DNA of 64,000 nucleotides, taken from positions 434,001-498,000 of the forward strand of contig RCAB01000008.1 in NCBI GenBank assembly GCA_003640385.1, written 5' to 3'. Position numbers and translations under genes: made by a program. Under the pieces are notes generated by a model. It made no database searches. It worked only from the letters and a program-made list of their open reading frames with translations, and was not told the DNA's origin. Shown in pieces: positions 40,601 through 53,694 of this stretch (position 1 is its first letter; each line of letters opens with the position of its first letter). Source of the DNA: Setaria digitata (lineage: Eukaryota; Nematoda; Chromadorea; Rhabditida; Setariidae).

Positions 40601-42901
40601 CGGACTTGAAAACGGTTCATTTTTTTGAAACAGTCACCGGGAAAAGTGTTGGTATTGGAAAGCTTGTACACACTGTAAGGATTTTATAAACTTTCCATTC
40701 TGTGAAATAGTAAAAATTATTTTTCAAAATTTTTTTTTTCAATCTTTACATGTAACATTCAAAACGACCATTTAAGATTTTTAATAATTGTCAGTTCGTT
40801 GAATTTTTCTCATTAATCAATGATTAAAAGAAAACGATGAAAAGATGTTGCAGAATGACGTAATCAAAATAGCGATCGATCAGTGCGGATCGGCAAATGA
40901 TCGAAAATTAGCATTGATAGATAAATGTTTGGATTGTTTTTTAGCTGCTGTGAGGACCTTTGGTGTGCTGCAAAAAATAGCCAAAATCGGTAAGTTTATG
41001 AAACAATAATGGAATGTTTGTTTTCGTAATAAATTAAAGCGTTGGCGGATCGTCAGCTTCTTTCTATAAGCCGTTTTTATCCTATTACAATCCCATTTTT
41101 CCGGTAGAGAAATCCTTAAGAAGAAAAATGTTCTGCGTCTCAAAGTTTCATCTGCAGTATTGGAGGTGCGGTGGTAACAAATATCCTTTTTAACGATCAA
41201 ACAAATATGCTTGCTGGTTTACAAGACAGCCATCTTGTTGTGTGGTTGTATCCAGCTACTGTTTTTATCGATCGTGATTTACTCCAGAAGACCGTGTTTG
41301 AGAAAGATGAGAATGATTTTGGGAAGTCACCATACCTGCATAGGTTAGCTATCGTGATTTAATAAGTAATAAATATCAACCTAACTTATCGTTCGAATTA
41401 TTGTAGGTAGAAATTAATTATTTTGAGAGTTTAACTTCCTATAAAAAAGTTCCAAATCATCTCTGATTTATTTCTTAGAAAGCTTAGAAGACACAAACGC
41501 TCATATGTGTTTAGAAGGTAATGCTCTGTTACAGCTTTGTTGGCAATCATATTTCTGTGAGGCGTTCTGATGGCGCACTTGTCTCCTGTTCCATAACGCC
41601 ATTTCCAGCAGCTCTGACTTCTTGCATTGCTGCTGGCAGATGGGATCAAGCGATTCGTTTGTGTAGGCACATTAGAGTGCGTTTTGCTCAGATATTATGC
41701 TGTAAATCAGAATGCTTGCATGAATCTGCATTCTCAAAATTTTAATGCAGAAATGCGTTTGAAGGTCATATCAAGTATTCTTTTAAATTTTCCATATATT
41801 CCAGGAGAACCATTTATGGGGAATGCTTGCAGTGATGGCTGCAGATGCAAAAAACTTTTACGCCGCTGAAATAGCTTACAGCGTACTCGATGAGGTAAAT
41901 AAAAAGTTTTTTGATGTTTACTAAACTAAAATTTAATATTAAAGATTTTACGCAATTTGCTCAAGGTGAGGAATAGTTTTGCGAAAATCCTTCCTTGTGC
42001 AGTCAGTGTAGTAAAAATCAGAGTACAGTTATTTCAAGACAAATGAATTCATTTAGTAAGAAATAATAAATTACAGGATGAATTTTGCACAAATCTGATT
42101 CAAGAGTGCAATTTAGTTGAATGAAGTTTGGTGGCATGTTATGTGACATATGTAGAATTAATGCAGTAACTATGATAGAAGCCTGTCTTTAGTTTCAGGT
42201 CGAAAAGGTGAAATTTTTATCACATCTACGAGCAGAGCAAAGCAAGGATATTCGATTGGCAATGATGACCGCTTTTACAAGAAATTTCAAAGATGCTGAC
42301 GCGCTGCTTGTACAGAATGGATATTTCTTCCGTGCTATAATGCTCAATATTTCATTATTTCGATGGGATCGGTTAGTGTCTTCCGAAGACTTAAGATATT
42401 GCATTTCATTCAGAAACTCGTGTAGCTTAACAATCTTAAGTTTCGTTACAGATTCCACCATTGCAACTATAAGTGGTTTATTCAAAAGAAAGAAAGCTAT
42501 TGTAACTTGTGCGATAATATATTAATTTTCTTAAGGGCTCTTGAACTAGCTATAAAACACAAAATGCATTTGGAAACGGTAATTGGTTACCGACAGAAAT
42601 ATCTGGAAGAAACTGGACGCAAAGAAACAGATCGCAATTTCTTACAGTACCAATCTGAGGTGAATATGGAATGTTTAAAGTTCCCTTTTTGAATACTCTG
42701 AAGTCTAATAATGATTAAATACTTTGTCTTTTTTTTGCGCGCCAGAAAGTCTTAAATCGCTTCTTGACATTTCAGAATATTTTATAACTTTAGAGTCACT
42801 ATCCTGAGCAGCAGTCACAATAATTTTTGTATTCACAGGTAGAAATCGATTGGGATCACATCCAACAGATTATACAGGAAGACGAAGCTAAGGATTTTTG
42901 A
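37612..42901 (+). CDS. che-2: Intraflagellar transport protein IFT80, complete, 761 residues
   Basis: This is a subunit of the IFT-B complex that carries cargo along cilia; in C. elegans che-2 it is needed for sensory cilium assembly. Seventeen exons are in consistent phase: 37612-37775, 37937-38025, 38183-38293, 38510-38673, 39083-39187, 39272-39409, 39556-39680, 39818-39994, 40189-40263, 40443-40674, 40854-40989, 41166-41343, 41535-41676, 41805-41894, 42199-42371, 42536-42659 and 42839-42901. The length is close to human IFT80 (about 777). The start [20 protein letters not shown] aligns with the human N-terminus. WD-repeat signatures follow ([65 protein letters not shown]). The C-terminal alpha-solenoid carries [31 protein letters not shown] and [13 protein letters not shown]. 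It ends IQEDEAKDF with no extended tail. All conserved blocks are present with no disruption. Confidence 0.96.
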
Positions 42902-44495
42902 ATTTTTCAAGAAAAAATTGCAGTCCCACAACAAGGGACTTTATCTATCATTTAGAAGTTAATTCAACATATAGTTATAAATTCTTGAAATGATCAAATC
43001 GATATGTTAATTCAGGAGAGGTTTTCTACAAATCAGTTTGGTTCATGGAATTTCCAGTAAGATATCCGTTGGTGTTGCTGTTTGAATAGAAAAGATAGAT
43101 TAAGAACTTGTCTCATGAAATAAACTCATGCAAGAAATTTGTTCACTAAAGTGAAATAGTGTAACAGAAACGCCGACCTTACATATTATGACTCTAATCA
43201 TCTTTGCCGATCCCACAGAGAACCTAAACTATAGTCAGTTATTAAAACTGATTAGCATGAAAAACTACAGAAGAATCAAGTGTAGTGGAAACAGTGTCAC
43301 AAGCGTGCAAACCTGAAAGCATCTGGAACCGTGTAGTGAATTCTGAAGGATTACACTCTCATTGCACTGCAATTCATTCCTCGCTTTCATTTTTTAACGG
43401 GGAATACCGATTATATCAGAGGAGTGTGTGGATGAGCGAACTGACGCACAACATCGTAAGACTCAAAAAGTCCAATCCACTGCTGTACTTCCTGTACCCG
43501 ATTCAATTTTTTGGCATTGCAGATAATTTTGTATGAAAGTGTGTTGTCATTGTATCACTAACTCATGTTAGCTTATTCTTCTTCGTTAATGACCAGTCAC
43601 TTTCCGTTTTGCCATTCATTAAGGAGAAATTGTCTTAATCTGGGGGTTCTTTTAAGTCAGATTAGATGTACGCTTTTATTCTGCTTCAAATTTGTCCGAT
43701 GCACCCATCTCCATACCCTAACTATGTTCTGAAATTATCTTTTCAGTGATTATCATTTTCTGTACTTCTGATTACAGACAATGAAGTTGGCTGAGCTAAA
43801 TAATATATTGAATGTAAGAAATATTAATTTCATTTGCATTTTGGGTGAGATTCTTGAAATCAGTCCTTTGCTGTTCTCTCAGGCTACTCCACTTACATTT
43901 ATTTCTCTCGCTCATTCTCTTTTTTCTTAAAGTTCCAATTGAAAAAAATGTAGTTTATGATATTATATACCAATCTATATTTTTCTTTTGAAATCTGAAT
44001 TAATATTACTACAAGTTTTTCTAAAGATTAATGAAGTACTGCGTCTTCGACAAGTTAGACTGTTTTAAGCTGGTTTATAAGACAATAAAAGTTTGCCAAT
44101 GATGAAAGGACTACAACAATGTTCAGGCTTATATGACCAGAAGTTTTAATTTTTTCTTCTGACGGTTTCACTGCACAGCCATATTAGTAGGTAATTATCA
44201 CACAGCAATTCTGCCTCTTCCTTCTACGACTAGCTGTTTCTTTTATTACCAATATTCCCTTAAATAATTGCACATACAATGGTTTTTCAATGGAAATTTT
44301 GACCATTAAAATTGATGCCTCCAATAATACTAATAATCCTTTACTTTTATAAACATTCGTTTCTTTATTCTCAAATTGAAATTAAGCGTTATCGGTATAG
44401 TTGCATTCTAACTTGAAAATAATGGTATAACTAAAAAATAAGCAGACTTATCAGTTATAGACTTATCTACGGCTAATGAACTTGACAGAGAGTAA

Positions 44496-44807
44496 GCGAA
44501 GGAGAAACGCCATCTTAGCATCCAATATATCGACCCCGATCCAGATCCCGGTTCCAATGTCCGTCCTGAAGTTCTCCGGCTGAGACCTTTACATTTCTGC
44601 AGCTTCCACTACACCGATCTACTTCGAACACAGTTCAACTCAAATCCCGTCTCAACTTGCTATACGGAAAAATCAGTTTCTATCGCTGTGGAAATGAACA
44701 TCGGGCCATTCATTCATTCTTTTTTTTTTATTCTTCACTCATTTCCTCAATTATTTAACTCGAAGAGCACCTTCTCAGCAGCAGTACAAATAATCTCTAT
44801 CACATAG
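44496..44807 (+). other. Long stop-free frame lacking an early ATG, coding potential uncertain
   Basis: There are 103 stop-free codons after an in-frame TAA. The first part reads KEKRHLSIQYIDPDPDPGS and NVRPEVLRLRPLHFCS, richer in Pro, Asp and Arg than the AT-rich surroundings would give by chance. The stop codon overlaps a good splice donor (TAG then GTATGT). No domain is recognised. It may be an internal exon of an unseen gene or an exon relic. Confidence 0.25.
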
Positions 44808-46600
44808 GTATGTTGCCTTGCTGAAAATTTGCAATGATTCTTTGATGATGTTTTTTTGAAACTCTTTTTTCCTGACTTTTAGGTCAGTCCCAACAATTAA
44901 CTAGATTTTTTCTTATTTAAAAATCTTTCTTCTGATATAACTTCTACTTTTAGTTTAACCTTATAAAAGTTATTGACTATTTCCGATGATTAAACTTACC
45001 CATGGATCAATTCTAACTGTAGTTAACTTAGGATTTAGAGATCTTTTTTTTTTTGCCTAATTTTTTTCGTCTATCTTTTTATTTAGCTCATCGTCAATGT
45101 TTTGCATTTATAAGAGCACTAAAGATTCTGGAAATAAGCAGCAAAAACATTTGCAAGTATTTCAGTAAATCGTTCAGTTAATTATTAAACAAAAATACTG
45201 CACTTTGATTGGGCTTGCCTGTTTGATTTATGGAGTGCAAGAAGTACCATTGTAAGTTCCTTTACTTTAGTTCGTCCAAAAGGATTGGTCACTTGACATC
45301 GACTGACAGCCTCATAATTAAATCTTATTGAATCTTTCGTAAGGATTTGACTGGTAGTAGGAATTAAGCTTCTATTCGGAAACTCTTCGATTTGTATGTA
45401 AATGACTTTATCCGTAGGGAACCTTTATTTTAACTTCGAAACTGTGATGGTTTAAACAGAATATTAAATCCATTAAATTATTTTACTCTCAAAGTCATCA
45501 GTACTTGGCCTTTTTCTTTATCGTTTTTGTAGTGACAATAATAAACGCCAATTGCGTGTTTCGATTTCAGTGGAAAAATTTCATAACTTACTAACTGCCG
45601 AAAACGATTATTGTAAAGTATGAAATCGAGCAAATCTTGCATAACTCTTAAACTAGGCTCTCGGTAGGAAAGTTTTTTCTCTAAATGATAAAAACTTTGA
45701 TTTCCTCTCTTCTACACTGAAATTCATGAAAGATATGATAAAACCACTAGATGTAATTTTCCCTCATAAATGAAACTTAGCAGACATGTCTTTACGACAG
45801 GTGATATTTATTGCCATCCACATCTAGTTTAGCTTCTGAAAATTACGGCCTATTTTGCAAATTTAAAAAATATAAATTTCATAGGACTAAAGTTTTGAGG
45901 TGCGATGAATACATCTGTGCATTCTTTCCAGCAGTAGTTTTTTTCCAGAGGAATATAACCCAATTAACTGTCTTTGTTTATCGCTGTTGACATTTTGTCA
46001 ATTTTACACTGCTCATTTCTGCTTTACAAACTTATCCTTTATTTCCTCAAACTATTTTACAACATGGAAAGGCAATGAACTCTGCATAGCTCTAAAACAT
46101 AGACTACTTGCAGAAGTGTTAAAACCGAGTACGCTATCATCAGTGTAACCTTTTGAGCTAATTGAAGCACAATTTCTAATTCAAAATTTACAATAATTTT
46201 GCTGAATGATTTTCTCCTAGAATTGCTGCTTGTTTAATCAAGTATTCTACCGCTGACAAAAAAAAGAGGAGGTGAACTGTTAATACACATTATTTTGATC
46301 CTAGTATTCCCTATTCCCGGCTTATCCCAGAAGGACACAATATTTGAAAAAGAGATGCACGTGAACAAAATCATCGTCATTTATTCACTAAGTGCTCCCA
46401 AAACAGAGCAGCTGTAGGTCTATAGAAATTGCCACTTCAGAATTTTAATGTGATTTGAAATTTGAAAAAGACATAATGCCATGGCAGTGTTGTTTGTAGT
46501 GTCTGTTCAAGAGCTGCCTGATAGTACCTGAAATGACTGCTACCTGTGAGTATAAATTACGGAGAATCCGTTAGAGTTAGGGATGAAGTTTGGAATTTTT

Positions 46601-46824
46601 AAATCTATATTAACGACTTAGAAAATTGCAGCATGTTATCCATCTGCGTGAACCTGCTCCCCTTTTGATGGTCTAAATTTTGTCTTTCTCAGAATTGTCA
46701 AAGTTAGATTTNGAAATCTATATTAACGACTTAGAAAATTGCAGCATATTATCCATCTGCCTGAACCTGCTCCCCTTTTGATGGTCTAAATTTTGTCTTT
46801 CTCAGAATTGTCAAAGTTAGATTT
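46601..46824. repeat. 111-base direct duplication around a single N
   Basis: Copies 46601-46711 and 46714-46824 flank the N at 46712 and differ at two bases (GCATGTTAT/GCATATTAT and CTGCGTG/CTGCCTG). The two mismatches suggest two haplotypes or read errors at unmerged contig ends rather than an exact copy event. Confidence 0.85.
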
Positions 46825-47929
46825 CTTCTACACCTACTACAGTCTGTCAATGAATTGAAGAGTGACAGGTGGATTCGTTAGAGATGATTACACGGCTCAT
46901 TTTCCACTTCCTTTCCAGTATTCTATACACTTCCAAAAAGTTCAATAACAGGAAGTCGAATGTGCAAATGAATGTCACACTAAGAAGCCATTAAATATAA
47001 TTTGTTTGCACTTAAAGCCTACTTTGTGTCACCAATAATAGACCCAACAAAATTTTGCTTAAAATTTTACGAACTATTTTTACTTGTCACCTGTTTTAGT
47101 AGAACTCAAATCATTTGTTGTGAGATTGAGTCTTTAGATTTATTTACTATAATCAGTTATTTTACCACTGTTTAATACTATAGTGGGATATTCTATTGAA
47201 TTATTTCACTTTAACAAATTAGCAATAATTTGAGAAGTACAAAGTCAACTGCCATTAAATATTTTAGATTTTTGATTTTATTTAAAATTGGCGAGATCCA
47301 ACTTTCTCTTCCATGCTTGTTTCCAGCTCTTGCAAGTAATTCGATATTGATCATTCGTCCCAGGCAGTTTACGAAATGCTTATGTTCATATCTGGTCCAC
47401 TTCGCTGAAAATCCATCTAGTTCTCCTAGCACAAGCAATAATTAAGGCCTGCTTCTAAGTTCTAGAAAGATTTGACGTGAATGACAGAGTAAAGTCCTTC
47501 TAAGTTGCACGAAGCTGACTGCTTGTGCAGCTTCTACATAGCCACCACTTAGTTTTCATTGGTTTGGCATGAGACTCACACCTGACTACTTCAGCCATCC
47601 TCCCAACCCCAAACCTCGTTCACGAATTATTTCTTCCCGTGTAAGGTCGAGAATGGACCAGCTGACTCTCGATGTGGCCTGAGGAACAGAACTCGTCGTG
47701 TTACCCCGAAGAGAGACTTCTCGCTATATAAACACAACTTCGATGGATGCACACGACACTTAGCCCTGCTGCTAGGCGTTGTTTGTGCTGCTTATATAAA
47801 CACAATTCAACAAGCGCACAGACCTGTACACACAGACAGACAGACGGACAGACAGAGAGAGTGACGGCTTAGTGACGTTGTTCTTATTTGTTTGCTGGTA
47901 TTTTTGAATAGTGGTGCTAAGGAAGCGGT

Positions 47930-48253
47930 ATGGGTAAGAGTGGGAGTTACGCAGTGAGCGTGAAAGATTCCGGAAAAGCAAGTGACGCATCGGACTTTCG
48001 GACACGCTTCCTGCTGAACCTCCCGCTGCCTGATAGTTGTCTGTCACATCGTGCCCTAAACTCATCAGAAATCTCCTCCGTCTGTGCTCGGAGGTGTATA
48101 AGTGTAATTTGGAACTGCTCGGCAGCCATCAACGGCTTGTCATCTCTCTCCAGTCCTGATTGCTTTGTGCTTTCAATCCTCTCAGTGTCCGGAATGCCTC
48201 ATAGTACTTGTGACTTTCTTATTGTCATTAACGATTTCCAATTGCTGAGCTAA
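47930..48253. other. GC-richer patch open on both strands
   Basis: The plus strand has a 107-codon ORF (MGKSGSYAVSVKDSGKASDA...). The minus strand has an overlapping stop-free frame that includes MAAEQFQITLIHLRAQTEEI and DEFRARCDRQLSGSGRFSRK. It is preceded, in another frame, by a CTATTTTTAG acceptor and QLEIVNDNKKVTST. The minus frame looks more protein-like (helical, charged) but does not assemble into a gene. No family is recognised. Confidence 0.25.
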
Positions 48254-51200
48254 AAATAGGCATTTGCTAACCGTCTGGTCAGATGCCTTTAGCCCTCCGG
48301 TTATTTATGAACATCCAACTATCGAGTGGGAAGCTTTTAGCCTTTGTTTGGTTTGGAAACATGTCATTCATTTGAATCCTTTGCAACGCCGACAAATGTC
48401 ACTGGCAGTTCAGGAAAGGTGAGGACGAATTGTCTCCTAAGGCACCGGGAAGTACAAGGGATCTTGTCTCGCATCGTTGCCAGCTCGCACTTGCTTCTTA
48501 TCCACCCACTACATCACCTTCCGAAGTTATTTCTTGGTTCCTTCCTCGGCAGTCTCTCACAAGTTTTTACCTACTTTTATTGACTGTTGTTGTTTACCTG
48601 CTAAAAAGCTCCTTCTGCAAGAATTCGCGGTATGCAAGCTTCTTTCAACATACTGGTCGTTGCTGTTATTTTAGAAAAATTAAAGCTTCAATCCCATGAC
48701 TTTCCAGTACACCGGAATTCTTATTTCTTCCCAGCAACATAGCATAAAGTTGAACAGTGCGTTATTCTGGCTGAAAGTCTTGATGTTGCCATTCAGCCTA
48801 TCCGTTCTTCAGTCCCTTACCGTATGAAGCATTACGACCCCTAGGCTTAGACCTATTGATTTCGTTTCCTTTCCCCCTCTTTCACCCCTCAAAGCTCTTA
48901 GGCCTGCTATTTCCCATACGCTACTCTTAAAAGGTGCCAAATTCAACACTAAACCCATTCATATTGCCTCTTACTTCCTCTTTTTGGCTCATTTTTTTTT
49001 AGTCAGCTGAAAATATCATATTTATTGTAATTATCCCACTAACTTTTCTAATCGCTCCAGGATTTTTTTCAGTCATTTTGCAGTCTAAGATAGAGAGATA
49101 ATTTTCCAAGTTGAATTTTTACGCCATGCCATCAGAAATACATTTTAAGGTTTCTCGTACCCGATGGGAGCTGCTGTTTCATGCAGCATTTTTTGACTTT
49201 CCAGATTTTTTTGTAATTATAAATTAACTCCGATTTGAAATTATAATAGATAGGAAAAAATTTTTCCTATAATTTGATCAATTTACTTTTTTTCCTTCTC
49301 GCAAAAAAAGAAGAAAGAAAGAAAGAAAAAAAACTTGAATCGTCACTATGTTACTAACGAAAGCTGAACAAGTTCGTTCCACTTCATCGCTGAACATTCC
49401 TTCACATCACTTTAACATTCGTATTTGTTTGTGCATCGATGAAACTGATTTTACTTTGTTTGTCTTTAAAGTATCTAGCTGGGTGCGAATCTTTCTTATT
49501 TTCTTGATGCCAACCTTTTATGTCATTACTCTCATCCAAAGGTCGTTTCCGTCGTCATGGAAAAGGCAGGAAACAATCCTTTTTGTGCAGTACCTATGCC
49601 AACCATACCAACATAAGTATAATTCATAGGCTTTTAATGATACTCTTAAATGCTGCGAGATCACCTGAGTGCAGTTCGATTCCTTATATTGTCTGGTATG
49701 ATACCAGTCCGCTATTGCATAGTATATCATCACAGCAGGTTACATCATCCACTTTAAGTATAAGGTATGCCAAATAATAGAGCAATTGCAGGTTTGAGAC
49801 CCATGTTGAATTGAAAGCTTGGAGTAAGAGCTTAAAAATGGAACTCTCCAGTTCTTTTTATCCTTGTGAAACGTAGTGCTGCTTGTGATATGTGAAAGAT
49901 ACTCCTTCCAGCAATTTTCAAAGACTGAGGATTGAAGGGGAGAGAATTTTTCACAAATTCCCTCCTGTAAAAATAACAGCTGACATTAAGACAGTCTGCA
50001 TTGCACTCTGTGATTCCACTCAGATGTATTCTTTCGAGGTAACTTTATTCATGTAAACTAATTCTGAGTACCTAGAATGCAAGCATGAGGGGGGGTAGTA
50101 CGTAAGATTTGCTCTTGTCCTCGATCGTTCTGCTCAGGTCAGAGGAAATTTTTCTTATCCCGACAGAAGGAAACAACGAAGATATCTTGAATTAGATTTT
50201 AGCACTAAATTTACAATTTTGTTGATTTGGAGATTTCCTGTTGTCAGACTTGTTAGAGCACAAGTGGTGAAAGGAGAATTGAAAGCCAGAACCCACTGCC
50301 TATCAACAAATCAATATGAGTGACTTTGCGGAAACGATTGAAAATGCTGGACAACTTCAACTTGCCACTTATTATGCCTAGAATTAAAGTGATCTTTGCA
50401 TCTACAATGTTAAGAGGATTCAATTTGAAAAGGAAAAACTGGACATACTTCTAAAACTTTATTCTCCAGTGCTTCCGAAAAAGACCAATTTGATTATGGT
50501 TTGATGCCCACCGATTCTTCTTTCTCTTTCTCTTCATGCCCAATCCTCCTCTTTAAATCCTTTAATACTGCACCAATTTAGTGGTTCCAATATGTACAGC
50601 TTTGATGCGTTCATTTGAATACTCCGAATTTTTTTGATTTTCATTCATTTTCTGCATTTTTACTACTTTTATCCTTCAACGTTCCTAGGTGCAGTGCTAC
50701 TGTTTCCGCACACAGAAATATCTGAAATAAAGTTATTGTTTGTGTGAAATAAAACATCCAGTTGCAAAAGATCGATCTGATCACCAGTAGACCCAATTCG
50801 ATCGATCTAATCAAGAACATTCTAAATGAGAAATTTGAATTTTTGGTTACTTGAGGAAAATTAAAAGTTCAATTTCATTGGTTGCAATTAGTTCATCAGT
50901 CAAGGAAAAATGTAACTGGGGAAGAAAAGCAATTGAGAGGAAGAAAATGAAGGAGAATATAAAAGATAAGGAATCTTAAAGCTTGTTCGAGAACTTTTGT
51001 TATTTGATTTTTTCAGATGCACTGTATTAACATGAGCTAATGAAGAAAGCTTATTTTTTCAGATGAACAAAGAAGTGAGGAAGAAACAAATAGAAAGTGA
51101 AAACTTTTCTTAGGTAAATAGACAATGAGACTTCAAAAAACCTGCCTCAATACAAATTTCTTTTTCGCGCTAATGAATTCGACAAAAAAGTAAACTTTAT

Positions 51201-53694
51201 TAAACTGCTGCAAACATTTCAGTTTCCCTCAGATTTAGAATCTCGAAAATGAAACTTCATGAACATTAGCTACACTTTCTGACAAATATTCAAGCTTGAT
51301 TCGTCTAACATTACTTGCTACAGACTGTAATATTATTCCGAATGTTTCATCCTCCCTTTATTCATTTGTTAAACTTTCCAGTTGCAACTTTAAAATGCAA
51401 TATATTTTTTGGGAAGCTAATTTAAGTAATCCGCCTTTAATTTGCTTTCAATGTACTTGTTACAGACTGTAATATTATTCCGAATTTGTATATTGATGTC
51501 AGTGCTTTCGCTTTTTGATTTCTTAGCATAGATTTATTTGAATGATTAGTTCAGGAATTCAAGCTGCCGTGAACGTGACCCCTGCTACCTCTTCCACTAC
51601 CTTTGCTAAATTTTTAAATCGGTTCCAAATTCCCCCTCTTCACTGTCCTCTCCTTTCTTTCTCTCCATAATTCCTCTAAAAGAATAATTTCAACATTGTT
51701 AAAATTTGAGATTGTATTAACATTCGGCGGTGCATCTCATTCAATCATTATTTCTGTGTATATTTGCAGGAAATAGTTCGTTTGCTATGACATGTTGCCA
51801 TGCGGTGACATTGGCATTACTAGTGTTGAGAAATCTAAAGTGTCGAAATCAGTTAAGATATTAAAGAATCAGAATTTTTCAAATGAATGTTAAAGACCCG
51901 TCACATATGACGATTGGTACAGATATTCCTCCTCACAGTAGCCACACTAATTAACATGTTTTTTTCAGACTGATGGGAGGTTTAATTTAATGACGTGTAA
52001 TGCTTGGACGTATTCCTTGCACTGGACAGTTGTTTATGGTGAAAATACTGTATGTAATATAAGTTATTTGGGTTGACTGTTTTGCAAATTTCACCTTTTC
52101 ATGAGAGAGTGTTTTTTTTCTAGTGAACGTGTCAATATGTTGGCTGGAATGTTGCAACATGCGGAGTGTAAAACTTGATGAACCTATTCAATTAAGTATT
52201 CGAAGATGCCTTCGGAATTTTGCCGGAAGTTACTGAAGAGAAAACCCTAGACAAATCGGCATAAATAATGTTTAAGCTGACAGAGATTTTGAAATTGTTG
52301 AAGTGATGTTTCGAATTACAAAGTTGAAATGCTTTTGATCAGCTAGAGTTTTGCCGGAGGACAATTATTTTTCCACCATTAAATCAGTTAATAAAGCTTT
52401 TGCCCTACTAGGTGAGTGAAAAAACTTATTCAATGACAGTAAAACCTATACTTTAGTATAGTAAAAGAAATGAATTCAGAAAGGACGGAATATTAGACTT
52501 TTCTGCTCTGAAAAAAATCAAAGCTGGATGAAAATTTATTTGCTGTTTATATTTGATTTCAATATGATACTAGTCATTTACTTTAATTCGAAATTGTCAT
52601 TTCAAGACTTTAAGATATATTTATACTTTCGCAATTGGAATTCTCTTAAAAATCGTTAATTAATTGTCGCAGTGCGTAGAAAGTAATAAACGTAAAATTG
52701 TGGTGACACGATCAATTCGAAGAAGCAATCCATTTTAAAAGCAGAAACGCTTTTAAAATCTTGCTTCGACTATTTGTATTATCCCAGAAATAGCAAAAGC
52801 CAATTAGTCTTACCACATTAGATTCATTTTAGGAATTTAACTCACAAGATTGAGAACTGTTATTTGAAGCAAAAGTTGGCTTTCTTAATGAAATAGCAAC
52901 GGGAGAAAAGAAAGGATGAGGGAAATGAGGCGACACTCCAATCAGATGTCAATTATATGCAACATTTATGCATATGATTACCGCCTGTCATTCGTTCAGT
53001 TAATTGCTTTTGGGGAATGGCGAACTGCTTGACCCAGAAGTGTAACAAGTAACAGATAGTAGGCGAGCAAGTATATCCTCGACTGTAAGTGGGAGATCTA
53101 GCTAGCCACTTGAGTCTTTCAAAACAGTTCGCTTTCAAGAAATGAGTTCACTGATTTGTCTTTTAGTTACACAAGTAACGAAGTTTTGTAAATTTCAAGC
53201 ATATGTCGATTAATTCTTTAATCTTAATTTTCATATCCTTTTTAAAACAGCGCTTTAATTGGTTTTAAGAGTACCTTTTAACTCAGTGGTAGGGCAGATC
53301 TGAAGTAATGTCTTTCACTCTTTTTTCACGATTAATGATTAATTTGGTTGAAGCAGTGCTTGTGTTTCCTTCAGATTAAGAGAGTTTGTCAAGCTGTGAA
53401 TAGTCGATGGTAATTTAAAGTATTTATAATTGTATTAGGAACCTTTTTTAATGATTCAATGTTATGTCCACCATATGATCATACTTGTTTTGCGCTTGTC
53501 TTTGTTTTACGCGGATTACGTTTGTCTTTTGTCCATTTGGTGAATAGTTTCGGGTTAAATTTCCAGAAATCTACTTCAAAGATAGCTTCGACTTCAGAAT
53601 TAATATGCACATGCTTGTATTGGGTGTCCGGTGTTGACATACACAAAGTTCGATTTTCCTCAAGAACAGGACCGCTGAATGGCCGTTTTAAGTA

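Larger units (their letters stand above)
42902..53694. other. 10.8 kb gene-poor interval between IFT80 and CASK
   Basis: Contents: an 83-codon plus ORF at 43285-43536 and a 103-codon plus frame without early Met at 44496-44807. There is an N-centred duplication at 46601-46824, a short CAGA repeat at 47830-47862, and a GC-richer patch at 47.5-48.6 kb with frames open on both strands. A 32-base direct repeat lies at 51312-51343 and 51454-51485. Nothing is recognisable as a known gene. Part of the 3' end must be CASK regulatory sequence. Confidence 0.4.

Noticed and set aside
47830..47862. CAGA microsatellite
   Set aside because: Real but only about 33 bases and imperfect; no functional link is visible.
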